64,000 nt of DNA. It comes from Ricordea florida. Lineage: Eukaryota > Cnidaria > Anthozoa > Corallimorpharia > Ricordeidae. Below the pieces are notes generated by a model. It was not told the DNA's origin, made no database searches, and was given only the letters and a program-made list of their open reading frames with translations. The translations under genes and the position numbers were made by a program. The stretch spans positions 8,802,534-8,866,533 of the forward strand of contig OX453280.1 of NCBI GenBank assembly GCA_949710005.1, read 5' to 3'. Shown here in pieces: positions 1-10,058 of this stretch. Position 1 is the stretch's first letter; each line of letters starts with the position of its first letter.

Positions 1-104
1 ACTGGAGCAAAAACAGTCCGGTGGTATGCAGCTTCATTGAATTTCAAAATCATTATTTGCGACAACACCAAAACCGGCACATACCCACCAATTTAAGGAA
101 CTTA

Positions 105-933
105 TCTATTTCTGGTGAACTTCACGCTTTCAAATAAAATGTTGAACCTCCAAAACGGGTCAGAGGAAGGGAAGATGCCAAGTATTCACGGCTGGGTTTG
201 TGCTGTCGTGTCACGTTTCAGGTTTCACTTTCCCGATAAAATAAAACACGTTCGTCAATGTTTACCACAAATTTGTCAATTCTACAACGGCATCTCCATT
301 TTAAATATCGGTTTCCAGATAAAGCCTCGGGAATGATGGACTACCTTTCATGAACGTTGAAAAATGAGATATAATTTTTACAGCTTCACTCAGTAGAGTG
401 TACGAGCGAAAGATCTATAACATATAAAATATAAAATATACCCCATGTGACCAGGTAATTCTGGATGGTCTAATGGATAGCATTCCGTACTGTGAAATAG
501 ATGGTCTGAGTTCAAGCCCCAGTGAGAGTATTCTTGACTTCGTTTTTATGTTCTCTTTTTCAAACTGAATCGATTTTCTTTTCTTTTTTTCAAAGATACA
601 CTTGTCTATATAAAATGTGAAACTGTATGCAGGCCTTGGCTGCCTATTTTTTAAATTGGTAAATGGAACACGAAATGGCAGAGCCCTACAGGCCTTTCTT
701 GATTAAATTATTTGAATGAGTTCTGAAATCTAAAATTCTCCTCATGTGTCACCGAATGCATTCATGAGTTTGTTCATAGGAGCCTTTGATTAACTCCTTG
801 TACACTTCTCTTATTGAACACAACTGACACCGCAAACTAAAATGGATTGACAAAACAGTTTCAAAAAATTGAGCCGTTTGCGTACTAAGGGTTCACAAAG
901 GCAACCCAGTGAAGGCTTTTGAAGCCTCTTGCT
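105..933 (+). repeat. Long direct repeat, copy 1 (partner at 47506-48331)
   Basis: About 830 bases recur in the same orientation 47 kb downstream with only scattered substitutions and small indels. Shared landmarks are CTATTTCTGGTGAACTTCAC at the left edge, a tRNA-like segment in the middle, and GAAGGCTTTTGAAGCCTCTTG at the right edge, after which the two loci diverge. No long ORF is present, so a dispersed non-coding element is more likely than a duplicated gene. No flanking target duplication was recognised. Confidence 0.8.
464..530 (+). pseudogene. tRNA-like (Pol III promoter-like) segment in the direct repeat
   Basis: TGGTCTAATGGATAGCAT resembles a tRNA D-arm/A box. GAGTTCAAGCCCC, about 35 bases later, resembles a T-arm/B box (consensus GGTTCRANNCC). 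Oligo-T runs follow within 50 bases. The acceptor stem pairs poorly and the anticodon arm is irregular, so this is a tRNA-derived head of a SINE-like repeat or a tRNA pseudogene rather than a working tRNA. The partner copy at 47867-47932 keeps the same boxes. Confidence 0.5.
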
Positions 934-1164
934 GTAGTTTGTTTACGTTCGATTAAAGTTGCATAAATAATAGGGATAACTGCATTTGGTCATGGGGAGC
1001 TTCCAAAATAATCCGATAACAACTGTTTTATCTGCCTTACACAAAAGCGCCTAATACGTCATAAAGTGGCACATATCGTTGTCAATGAGATGTACACTGA
1101 ATATATATAAATGGTACATATAAACACTTTGATGATGATGTCCTTCACCAGTTCGTAGCAAGTA

Positions 1165-1429
1165 AATATGACAAGGAGAACACAAACCAGTTTTGTACGG
1201 GTTCTTTTCCAGAAAACCTGCTCCATAGAAATTCCTCTTCTTCTTTTTCCTGTGCTACTTGCTCGAAGTACTCGGTTCTTTTTCGTTCGGTGGCAATTGG
1301 TTCTACCGCTTCGTCGTACAGCAAAAAGTCTTCGTTTGCCGAAACAAAACTATCCCCGGGACCTTCTGAAGAATGTAGTGATATTATCCAAAGGTTCTTC
1401 GTCGAAGATTGTCTGTAGACATCATACAA
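1165..1429 (-). CDS. Candidate exon of a P2X7-C-terminal-domain-like cnidarian protein
   Basis: The minus strand is open for 94 codons and reads like real protein. It has an acidic stretch with NEDFLLYDEAVEPIATERKR, then EQVAQEKEEEEFLWSRFSGKE. The pattern 'EP.AT......Y..Q.A..EEEE.LWSRFSG' is the one I recall upstream of the cysteine-rich P2X purinoceptor 7-like intracellular domain in many cnidarian genome proteins. A GTTTGT donor-like site follows VQN-W, so the exon probably ends there and the last residues of the ORF are intronic. The cysteine-rich part was not found nearby, so this may be a stranded fragment. Recognition is from memory. Confidence 0.35.
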
Positions 1430-2398
1430 GAGGGTGAAGAAGCGCTACCACTGAGAACGTGAACCACAATTTAGATCGTACAGGGGCACCCAACGAGAAT
1501 ATAGTTCAAAACCACTTAAACATAGCATTGTTAAAGTGTTTTAGTATTTAAAAGGTAGATATAAGCATATTTTTATCCCCTAAAATTTTTTAATCTGTTC
1601 CGATTTCCTAGCTGAAAGTCTTGCGATCCGAAAGTTATAGCGATCAAAACTTACCTTTTCGAAAATTTTAGCTAGAAAAAAGGCTCCCGAAAATTCTAGA
1701 TGACCTTTTTACGTTAAAAATCCGTTAAAAATGGGCAATAATACCATTTTTTAGATGTTCGAAAATCCTAAGAGAGGAAAACAAGCAAGAAATTTTTTTA
1801 ACAAATGTTCCGAAAATTCTAGATCTCAATCGTCTTCTGAACAGATATTTTCCGAAAATTGACGTTGGGTGGCCCTGATCGTAAACAAGGAGGAAAATAG
1901 CGAACGACGTTAGAACGTTGAGCCTTGGACGTCACGCTCAAGTGTCTGCTGTACAAACGCAGGCTCAGTTGGAATGTGTTTTCAGTAATGGCGGACGATT
2001 TTTGGGAGACTTTGGAGCGGAAAAAATAATGATCGAAGGTTTGCTGCTTGTTTTCATCAACGTCTAGCGATAGTATTAAACCCAATACAACATTCTTTAA
2101 ACAAATTGATCCGAAGCAATAGTGTGTTTTTTCGTCCCAGGGGCACTTTAAGATCAAGGTTACATGTTATTAGCAACTCTCATTGCACTTAAGCAGCATG
2201 AAAATTGTCCAAGTATTGACCTTGAACAGCAAAGAATTTTCAGTAGGTTTATGCTGATATTGATGCGTAGTATTTGCTCATACGTATTTTGAACAGATTT
2301 ATTTAGCGACCCTGATTACATTGCAAAATTGTACAAAAATGCTTAGAAATGTTACTTTTATTGTACAGATTGCATATTTTGCATCTGACCAAGCAAAA
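1430..2398. other. No gene recognised
   Basis: Between 1540 and 1860 several loosely similar segments read 'GAAAATTCTAGAT' or 'CCGAAAATT', suggesting a decayed local repeat. A short ATG ORF at 1987 (MADDFWETLERKK) stops after 13 codons and shows no splice donor. I see nothing else supportable. Confidence 0.5.
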
Positions 2399-2423
2399 GA
2401 AGAGAGAGAGAGAGAGAGAGAGA
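2399..2423. repeat. (GA)n microsatellite
   Basis: About 25 bases of uninterrupted GA dinucleotides, followed by an A run. Confidence 0.9.
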
Positions 2424-2624
2424 AAAAAATAGTAATTTGTTGTTTTGAGCAACTTTCCTGGTTAGCATGTGAATGATGTTCGATTCTCTTTCTTCTCGGG
2501 AGGACTATGGAATTGAGTAGCGGAAGAACATCTTGGACGAAAATCGCGGGCCCCGCGCGTACGGCTGGGTCTTATGTTCTCTTGGTGCCATACACTTCCT
2601 TAGGATCAATATACGTATCTGGGA

Positions 2625-2712
2625 AACTGTGCACTTACCCCTCCCCTAACCCAACAAGTTATGTTAAGTCGAAAAGTTAGCGTTAATGTTGGGTAAGGAG
2701 AGGTGTAGATGC
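2625..2712. mobile_element. Imperfect inverted-repeat MITE fragment
   Basis: TACCCCTCCCCTAACCCAACA and, about 40 bases on, TGTTGGGTAAGGAGAGGTGTA form inverted arms around a short loop. The copy is decayed and only the left outer flank (GTATCTGGGAAACTG) is long. No coding capacity. Confidence 0.45.
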
Positions 2713-3028
2713 AAGTCACCTCTCCCCTCTTTTTTTAAATTTTGTATGCTTATTGTTTTCTGTATTTGGGCATGCCATGTACTTTTGGTTCTGTTAGAGC
2801 ATTGCCAAGTTGGTAAGTCATGCCCGGAAAAATCACTATCCAAGTAAGTTTCTGTTTCATAGTTGTTTAATAATCTTAGTAGTCACGCTTTGTTCACATG
2901 TTAAGGGTTTCTATTTTAATTATTCTTTAGTACTAGAAATACGACTCTCGCAAAAACCTCGCGAAGCTAGTTTTTGAAGAAGTCACAATACTTTTGTATT
3001 TTATTTTATATTTTATTTTTTATATCAG

Positions 3029-3287
3029 CGTAATCCCCATTATTTAATTTGTTATGCTGTGTTTGGTACACAATTAGTGACACCTGGTGCAAATTACATG
3101 ATCAGTATACCGCTCAGCACAGGGCTTAGAAATTGACCTTCATTTAGCTCTTTCACTGCCACTGAGATTGCACGAGAGGGAATAAAAGTAAAGTTATTTG
3201 TTTTCTTGACAGGGAATACAGAGTCAATGAAGTATCACAATAATATTCAGTTAACACAAATTGAAAATTATTGTAAATCTTTTGCAG
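3029..3287 (+). pseudogene. Captured gene fragment, exon 1 (degenerate), in H0
   Basis: An acceptor (TTTTTATATCAG) precedes an open frame and a donor (TTTTGCAG|GTGAAA) ends it. The frame contains FGTQLVTPGANYMISI, then an in-frame stop after TGLRN caused by a local insertion, then a stretch matching ...VKLF...LTGNTESMKYHNN...CKSFA. The same exon is intact on the minus strand of copy H4 (51369-51615), which fixes the frame. The product family is not recognised. The exon lies antisense to its host element. Confidence 0.5.
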
Positions 3288-3618
3288 GTGAAATCTTGAA
3301 GAGTTGATATGAATGCTTGTGTTTACCACAGTGTAAAAACCTGTTTTTTTTTTTAGTTGTATTTTCTTAGTCTCTACTGCTTTCTCTTCTTTGTTGTACA
3401 TCACTTTTAAACACAATATGTTCTTACACCGAGGATGAGTTGAATGCTCCAATTATTTTTTGTTTATGTTTTTTTCTAATAATTGCATGAGATTCATTGT
3501 AAGAAGAATCTTCTGATTAGATATTTTATCGTCTACTGCAGTCATTATTTCATTCCTAGGTAACCACAATTGAGAGCATAATGAATAGTGCATGTTTCGA
3601 TTTGTGTACTCTCTTCAG

Positions 3619-3839
3619 TTGCAATGGTACCCCTAGTGGTAGAAGAGATGCCATGTCAACAGAAGTGTGAGATAAAATGTCATTACATAAAAAATGGGGG
3701 TAAAACAGTTGGATATTCTACAAAAACTTTGAATAAAGGTTTGGTAATAGTGAGTGCCAACTGTATAGTATGTGGTTGTGCTATTTTTAGGTCATATCAT
3801 AAAAACAATACATGTAAGAAAGAGTTATTGAAATCTTAA
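3619..3839 (+). pseudogene. Captured gene fragment, exon 2, in H0
   Basis: A good acceptor (TACTCTCTTCAG) precedes 73 open codons ending in TAA. Entry phase 1 matches the exit phase of the exon ending at 3287, so splicing would join ...CKSFA to VAMVPLVVEEMPCQQKCEIKC. The segment is cysteine-rich (C-x3-C-x3-C, later ANCIVCGC) and ends CKKELLKS. The 331-base intron is retained in the DNA copy, so the fragment was acquired as DNA and not through mRNA. Function unknown; no signal peptide or domain recognised. Confidence 0.45.
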
Positions 3840-4859
3840 CATGTTGAAAAAGATTACTGCACTATGTACTCCTGTAAGAATATAATGTGAAATCAACATC
3901 AATCAGTCACAAGTATATACCACATGAAAGTTTAATTGTGCTGTTACAGAAACATGCAAAATATCCATACCCAACCAGAGAATAGTATATTATTTGAATA
4001 TATGAAAATTTCTATTATAAAAACTGCAGAAGAAAGATTTATTATAAGGATGGTATTTCATCAAAAACATCATGGCAGCCAGAGGTATTGAACTTGTAAC
4101 CAATGACATATAGTAACGAGACAAACTATCATTATATTATTTTCATTATTATTATCATTACTATTATTATTATTACTGGTATTGATATTATTATTATTAT
4201 TGTTATATTTTTTATGTTAAACATAATATATTTTTATGGGGTGGGATGCATGTCCTAATCTTGGTAAAGGTATTGTTACTCTACTATTACAAACAATACC
4301 AAAATCTTCTTAATAGGCTTTCCATCAGAGGTGGTAGTAATCAAAACAGCTCCAAACAATACCATTTCTTCTTTAATGCTTAGAATCTAAAGCAGTCATT
4401 TGTCTATAAAGTTTGTGTGGAAAATCATTATTGAAAGCATACTTTAGGGCATTTAGGAAACTTGAAACTCTTGTTACTACATACAGCACACTTGCAATGA
4501 ATATATGAGAAAGATTATAAACATTTTGGCATTACAAAATTTAGTTTCTTCTTTATAAAGATTTTTCAATGTAAAAGGTTAACTGTATGTTGTGGTTGTT
4601 ATTAAAGATTGATATTTGACATCATAAAAATGAAGTAAACAGCAGAAAGTAACATGGTTAACATGTTATGTCTAACTTTGCAAATTAAGGCTTGAATTAG
4701 CATTTCATTTGTGGGAAATGGGCAAGGGTTCTAGATAGCAATATTATCAGGGGGGTCATTGAACTCTAACGTAAAACTTACCCATTGTGAAAAGGCTATG
4801 AAACTTGTTATCTCTATGCAATATTATTGAAACCTTTCAATCAGAGAATACATACATTT

Positions 4860-5541
4860 ATTATATCTGCAACCCTTGTATATGAGCAAACGCGCGCTCT
4901 GATTGGTTCCCTACTTATGGTATATCAGCTCATATATCATTGGCACGGAAAACGGCCATCATGGAGGGATGATTTCTTGAATTAGACAGGGAGAAATTCA
5001 AGTCTTGCTTAAAAATCATACACCAAAAAAAAATACTACCGAAGCAAATAAATAGGGAATGAAATTATTCGACGGTAAGTGAGCAAATTATATTGCGAAA
5101 TTGTTTACCACGAACGAAAGTGAAACTCTTACAAACAGACGCCATTTTGAAAGATCTGTGAAGCCCGTAAACTGAGTTTTTAATTTTTTTCTGCCTACTT
5201 TTTCCACTTTAAAATTCTTAAACTAATTTGCTAACTCGAAAAAAAATTGACAAGTACATTAAAGAGATGTTTAAAAACGAGCCGGACTCGTGTTTGAAAC
5301 TTTTTTACACATCGGCTCTACAATATGTCGGCTCGACAACAACATGGTTCTGTTCAAAAACAATGACAAAGTCAATTCTTGTCCTACAAACTAATTCCAG
5401 TGTCTCATAAGCGAGGGTTTAGAGATATAATAAAACAATTATTCCACTCAATCTCGTCGCATATGAGCTATAGCCAACTCGGCGCTAGGCGCTTGTTGGC
5501 TATTAGCTAATATACGACTCGACTTCGTGGAATAATTGTTA
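4860..5541 (+). mobile_element. Palindrome-tailed element K1 inserted in H0
   Basis: About 680 bases interrupt H0. They start TTATTATATCTGCAACCC and end in a roughly 100-base hairpin, AACAATTATTCCACTC...GTGGAATAATTGTT, whose arms carry GAGCTATAGCCAACTCGGCG and its near complement. A second, diverged copy lies at 14093-14822. After an ATTGGTTCCCTA block both contain an ATG-led remnant (here at about 4961) with LELDREKFKSCLK, like the start of a short domesticated-transposase-type protein. This reading is uncertain; the frame is broken by stops in both copies. Confidence 0.6.
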
Positions 5542-5892
5542 AATATATATAGCAAAGAGAAATACTACTCAGAAGTAAGTTATAACATTTGGTTTATTTT
5601 CAAATGATGGCATTGATCACTGATAAAATTGCAGAACCAGTACTTTATAGTGACACTGGGTATATATTCTGTTGAAAATTCTAAACACAACTGCTAGATC
5701 AAAAAAATTTACAATATTTTCACTATTGCAATGATATCAGATCACATCGTTATAAATGATTGCTATAACAACTGCAACTCTCTGTGTTGGGAATTTCTTC
5801 AAAATGGAAACGCTATCGTTTTATTATGACAAATACCAACTTACATTCTTTTGTAATCTGTTGGTCGTCTTCCGATTCCGTTTTTAGACTAA

Positions 5893-8448
5893 TTCCTCGC
5901 GAAGCGAGGTTACTAATCGTGTCGGTTCCGGTCAGACCACGTGGCTCGCAAGCCCGAGTAAATCGAGCCGAGAGTTTTTATATATGTATATATATATATA
6001 TATTTATATATATGTTTATATATATCTATATTTTAAAGGTGTCCGTTCGCAGGCCAGGTTACCTGGCAACATTACTCCATGTGAAATTCCGACATTACGA
6101 ATTCCTTGAATGATGTTTTGAAAATAATGCGAATTTTGTGGAAACCGATTTCACTCGTCTTGGAAGTACATCCCAGCAAGAAGATCTCCGACATATACAA
6201 GAAAGAATGGTGAGAGATCGTCGTCGAGTAAGTTTGAATGCCGCACGGGAAGCGGCGACTCAAAGCAGAGATTGAGAAACGACGGTAGGGACGATAACAA
6301 GAGACATCGCAGCTAAGACAAGAACTGCTCGCTCAAAAAAAACAAAGGAATCAGCAAGGAAAAGGACCAGGAATACCATCAAGTTACCATCAAGTTAGAT
6401 TGGATATTGAATTTGTTATGGATAGAAACAAAGACTCGTTTTAGGTATACAGGACATGAGCAAGCGATTACATAACGAAATTGGCGAACAAAATTTAGCA
6501 AAATGACTTAGAACGGAAACCGAGTAGGAACGACTTCCAGCATGCAGACAGAATCAGGGCTCCTACTCCGTGTACCGGCACAGATGACGTAGCGCATTGT
6601 TTCATCATTGTGTGTAAAATTATTCAGTAACATGTTTGTTATTGTGTGGCTTTGTTTTACGTCATCTGTGCCGGTACACGGAGTAGGAGCCAGAATCAGA
6701 AGGCGAACGACAAAACAGATTACCATATCGTCGTGAAAAAAGTGCCAGGAAAGGGGAAACAGAAACCAACCGCAAAGAAATGAAAGATGACAGTCACGTA
6801 GTATTAATACTGCAATGAGAATGCAAGTAGGTATTTTTCGTAGTGAAACGTTTGCCTTCCATTTGAAAGAAATTCCCAATACAGAGATTGCAGTTGTGAT
6901 AGCAATTATTTATAATTATGTGATCTGATATCATTACAACAGTGAAAATATATTGTAGATTTGTTTGATGTAGCAGTTATGTTCAGCATTTTCAACAGAA
7001 TAGATACCAAACAATAAGTTACCGGTTCTGCAATATTATCACTGTTCAATGCAATTATTTGTAAATAAAGCAGGTGTCGTTACGGACTTCTGAGTAGTAT
7101 TTCTCTTTGCTCTATTTCTTTGCTACATATATGTATTACGTAATTAAAAAGTTTCGTTGGGACAGACAAGTTCCATAGCCATTTCAAAATGGGTTTTTAC
7201 CTTTGAGTTCCATGCATTCCTGGGAATTACTCTCTTAGCACCCACCCTTTTCCCACAAATGAAAAGTTAATTTAAGCCCTAATTTGCAAAATTAGACAAC
7301 ATCTTAACCTTTTTCCTTAATGCTGTTTAATTCATTTTAATGATGTCAAATACAAATATTTAATAACAACCACAATATGCAGTTGACCTTTTACATTGGA
7401 AAAACTCTACAAGGGAGAAACTAAAGTTTGAAATGCTAAAAGTTTTAGCTGTTTTTCTGTTTGCTGTTTTATGTATTCATTGCAAGGGTGCTGTATGTAA
7501 TAACAAGTCTTTGAAGTTTCCTAAATGCCCTATGCTTTCAATCATGATTTTCCACACTAACTGTATGGACAAATGACTGCACTGGCATGATTGCCACAGG
7601 TCAGAAAATGGTAAGGGAAAAAATTCTTCAAGGTCAGTGAAAAGTAAGGGAATTTCAAATCAAGTCAGGGAAAAGTGAAATTTAATACTACTAATTTATT
7701 TCTTGCCAATTCAGCTTTGGTTTGGTGTGGTCAAGAATGTGACATGAAATGTGTTGGATTGGTGGAATTAAATGACAAGCTGATTTTGGGTTTCCAAGAA
7801 AATCAATCCTTTTTCCATGAATTGGTTATCGTAAGAAACTATCAATCCACGTACACTGTATGTGACTTTCTGAAAGCATATTAAATAAGTGGGTGCAGAG
7901 GTTGGTTGTGAGAGGAGGTTGGAGGTCACTACCAGGACTAATTTGTGACTTTTCTAATTTAGTTGGTAAGGGAAATTTTACATTTGTCAGGGAAAAGTCA
8001 GGAAATTTAAAGATCTTATGGCTGTGGCAACCATGACTAGATTCTAAGCTTAAAAGAAGAAATGGTATTGTTCAGAGTTGAGTAATTTTTACTTCCTATG
8101 ATACAAACCCTATTCACAAGAAAAACAGAATTGCATGTAGTTGTAGAGGAACAATACCTTTTCCCAGATTAGGACATACAACCCAACCCAATAACAGTAT
8201 ATTATGTTAAACATAAAAAATAACAATGCTAATAATAATATCAATACCAGTAATAATATTAAAAATAATAATAATAATAATACGATAATAATAATCATGA
8301 TAATTGCAAAAAATGAGAAAGTACAAAAAGTAAAAATAATATAATAATAAGTAAATACGTAAATTGGAGTCTTATACCTCATAGGAAAAACCATTAGGAG
8401 TCCTTTACAAACTAGCTTCGCGGGGTTTTGCGGGAGTCGTATTTCTAG
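5893..8448 (+). mobile_element. Family H rolling-circle-like element, copy H1 (complete ends)
   Basis: Exact ends come from a filled/empty-site pair. Left flank GACTAA (to 5892) and right flank TAGAATTATT (from 8449) join to give GACTAATAGAATT, which exists uninterrupted at 12086-12098. The element starts TTCCTCGCGAAGCGAGG (hairpin with GAA loop), has a TA-rich tract at 5983-6035 and the block GTCCGTTCGCAGGCCAGG, and ends GGGAGTCGTATTTCTAG. No target duplication. An arginine-rich coding remnant lies at about 6150-6260, and a possible captured exon near 7675-7884 (ECDMKCVGLVELNDKLIL). No Rep or helicase motifs were seen, so it is non-autonomous. Confidence 0.75.
6574..6695. repeat. Local hairpin in H1
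   Basis: GGGCTCCTACTCCGTGTACCGGCACAGATGACGTA (from about 6556) recurs inverted as TACGTCATCTGTGCCGGTACACGGAGTAGGAGC at about 6659-6691. The arms are near-perfect around a roughly 70-base loop. Copies H2 and H3 lack it (CAGACAGAATCAGA runs straight through), so it is a small palindromic insertion specific to H1. Confidence 0.7.
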
Positions 8449-8897
8449 TAGAATTATTTTCCAGAGACATCTTCAATCGTTGAAGTCGTTCCTACTCGGT
8501 TTCCCTTCTAAGTCGTTTTGCTAAATTTAGTGGAATAATTGTTTTTCCCTGCTGTTTCGTTTGCCTTTTTCTGGAGCGAGCGGTTGTTCTCTTTGTTGCG
8601 ATTTCTGTTGTTATTCTCCCTGCTGTCGTTTCTCTATCCCTGCTTTGAGTCGTGCTTTCCTTGTGTTGATTTTCATGGTATTCGAACTTACTCGGCGACG
8701 ATCTCGGGCTAATCTTTCTTGAATATCTCTGAGATCATCTTGCTGGGATGTACTTCCAGGACGAGTGAAATCGGTTTCCACAAAATTTACATTACCTTCA
8801 AAAAGGCATCACCGAATTCTCAATGGCGGAAATTCAGCAGTTCTCAAGTGCGCTACTATTGCCAGGTAACCTGGCCTGCGAACGGACACCTTTAAAA

Positions 8898-9013
8898 TAT
8901 TTAGCAATTATTCCACGAAATGGAGTCGTATATGAGCTAATAGCCAACGAGACGCCTAGCGCCGAGTTGGCTATAGCTCATATGCGACGAGATTGAGTGG
9001 AATAATTGTTTTA
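8898..9013. mobile_element. Palindromic element end flanking H5
   Basis: AGCAATTATTCCACGAAATGGAGTCGTATATGAGC... and its inverted partner ...GCTCATATGCGACGAGATTGAGTGGAATAATTGTT form one large hairpin, the same palindrome as at the right ends of K1 and of the 14-kb copy. H5 begins directly after it, at A9013|CTAG. The host element's continuation (TAAATCTACTAG) resumes at 12754. Confidence 0.6.
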
Positions 9014-9656
9014 CTAGAAATACGACTCCCGCAAAAACCTTGCGAAGCTAGTTTTTGAAGAAGTCACAATGCTTTTATATTTTAGCGGGGCTCCCGCGCG
9101 CGAAGCGCGCGTGGAGCAGAGCCCCATACTCATGGAATATGGTCAACCTCTTTTCTTTTGGTTGTCACGTGACTGACCGAGCGTACGTACGTCCGTACGC
9201 GTCTACAGATTGTACGGGTAGGGTAGGGGAGACTATCAAAAGGAAGGGAGGGGTATCTCAGGCTTGTCTTGGCAAATCCACATCTTTTATATTGGACATT
9301 CACAATATGATCAATTGACAGCTGTCAAAACGGGATAGCCACTGACCAGCATCACATGACCATATTGTGGGCTCATGTGTCAACTCATCGAGGTGACGTG
9401 ATTTATTTGGAAGCTGTTCTGGTAGCCCGCATATTTTTGGCGGGAAATTGCGTTGACGACTGAAAAAGAAATTTTCAGTTCATTGTCTTTTTGAGACACA
9501 ATATTACTACTCTACACTGTTAAAGTTTTACTAAAGGATAAACGAAACAATTTCTATTGCTATGTCAACAAACAATAGCAGAGAAAATATAATTTGCAGA
9601 ACACAGGGTTCAGGTGAAGAGCAACGGGAAAGAGAGCAAGAATTAACTGAGGAAGA

Positions 9657-10058
9657 ATGAGCGAAGTAGATCGCCAAAGAAGGCGCGCTCGGGAAAGAGA
9701 AATGAGACGAAATTATAGCGAAGAACGCCGACAAGCAGAAAGAGTCCGGGCTCGAGAAAATAGACAAAATGTTAACGAAGAACGCCGAGAAGCGGAAAGA
9801 TTCCGTGCTGCGGAAAACAGACAAAATTGTAGCGAAGAATGCCGAGAAGCGGAAAGACTTCGTGCTGTGGAAAACAGACAAAATTTTAGCGAAGAAAGCC
9901 GAGAAGCGGAAAGACTCCGTGCTGTGGAAAACAGACAAAATTGTAGCGAAGAAAGCCGAGAAGCGGAAAGACTCCGTGCTGTGGAAAACAGACAAAATTG
10001 TAGCGAAGAAAGCCGAGAAGTGGAAAGACTCCGTGCTATGGACCACAAATTTGCATAA
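9657..10058 (+). CDS. Arg/Glu-rich tandem-repeat protein, possible Helitron-type N-terminal fragment
   Basis: The ORF has 133 codons and starts MSEVDRQRRRAREREMRRN, then about six 19-residue repeats of the form ENRQNCSEESREAERLRAV, ending MDHKFA. It is highly charged and probably helical (coiled-coil-like), with one Cys per repeat in the later units. The RRRARERE/EERRxAER style is what I recall at the N-terminus of Helitron-like helicase proteins in invertebrates, but no Rep or helicase domain follows before the stop, so at best it is a truncated remnant. The 57-bp repeat keeps other frames open too, so openness alone is weak evidence. Confidence 0.4.
   Translation: MSEVDRQRRRAREREMRRNYSEERRQAERVRARENRQNVNEERREAERFRAAENRQNCSEECREAERLRAVENRQNFSEESREAERLRAVENRQNCSEESREAERLRAVENRQNCSEESREVERLRAMDHKFA
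9753..10040. repeat. 57-bp coding minisatellite
   Basis: About five units at a 57-base period (AGACTCCGTGCTGTGG at 9912 and 9969). The last two units are almost identical and the first ones diverged, as expected for recent expansion at the 3' side. The period is divisible by three, so one frame stays open throughout. Confidence 0.85.

Larger units (their letters stand above)
2933..8897 (-). mobile_element. Family H rolling-circle-like element, copy H0, split by two insertions
   Basis: The minus-strand 3' terminus is exact: plus-strand A | CTAGAAATACGACTCTCGC at 2932/2933. The copy runs to 5892, is interrupted by copy H1 (5893-8448) at an A|T site, and resumes at 8449 with the sequence that is uninterrupted in copy H5 at 12091/12092. 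It is also broken by a palindromic element near 4860-5541. Its 5' hairpin end is lost: homology stops near 8897, just after the CAGGTAACCTGGCCTGCGAACGG block. It carries a two-exon gene fragment on the plus strand (see 3029-3839). Confidence 0.75.

Noticed and set aside
464-530. Functional tRNA gene
   Set aside because: Poor acceptor stem and irregular anticodon arm.
1987-2028. MADDFWETLERKK as a first exon
   Set aside because: Stops after 13 codons and no donor precedes the stop.
8110-8394. Hydrophobic Ile/Leu-rich ORFs (also at 50375, 55449 and 57886)
   Set aside because: They come from AAT/ATA-rich tracts of family H elements, not from membrane proteins.
9657-10058. Bacterial or viral contamination
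   Set aside because: Flanks are the same cnidarian-type repeats seen elsewhere in the window; no prokaryotic gene organisation anywhere.
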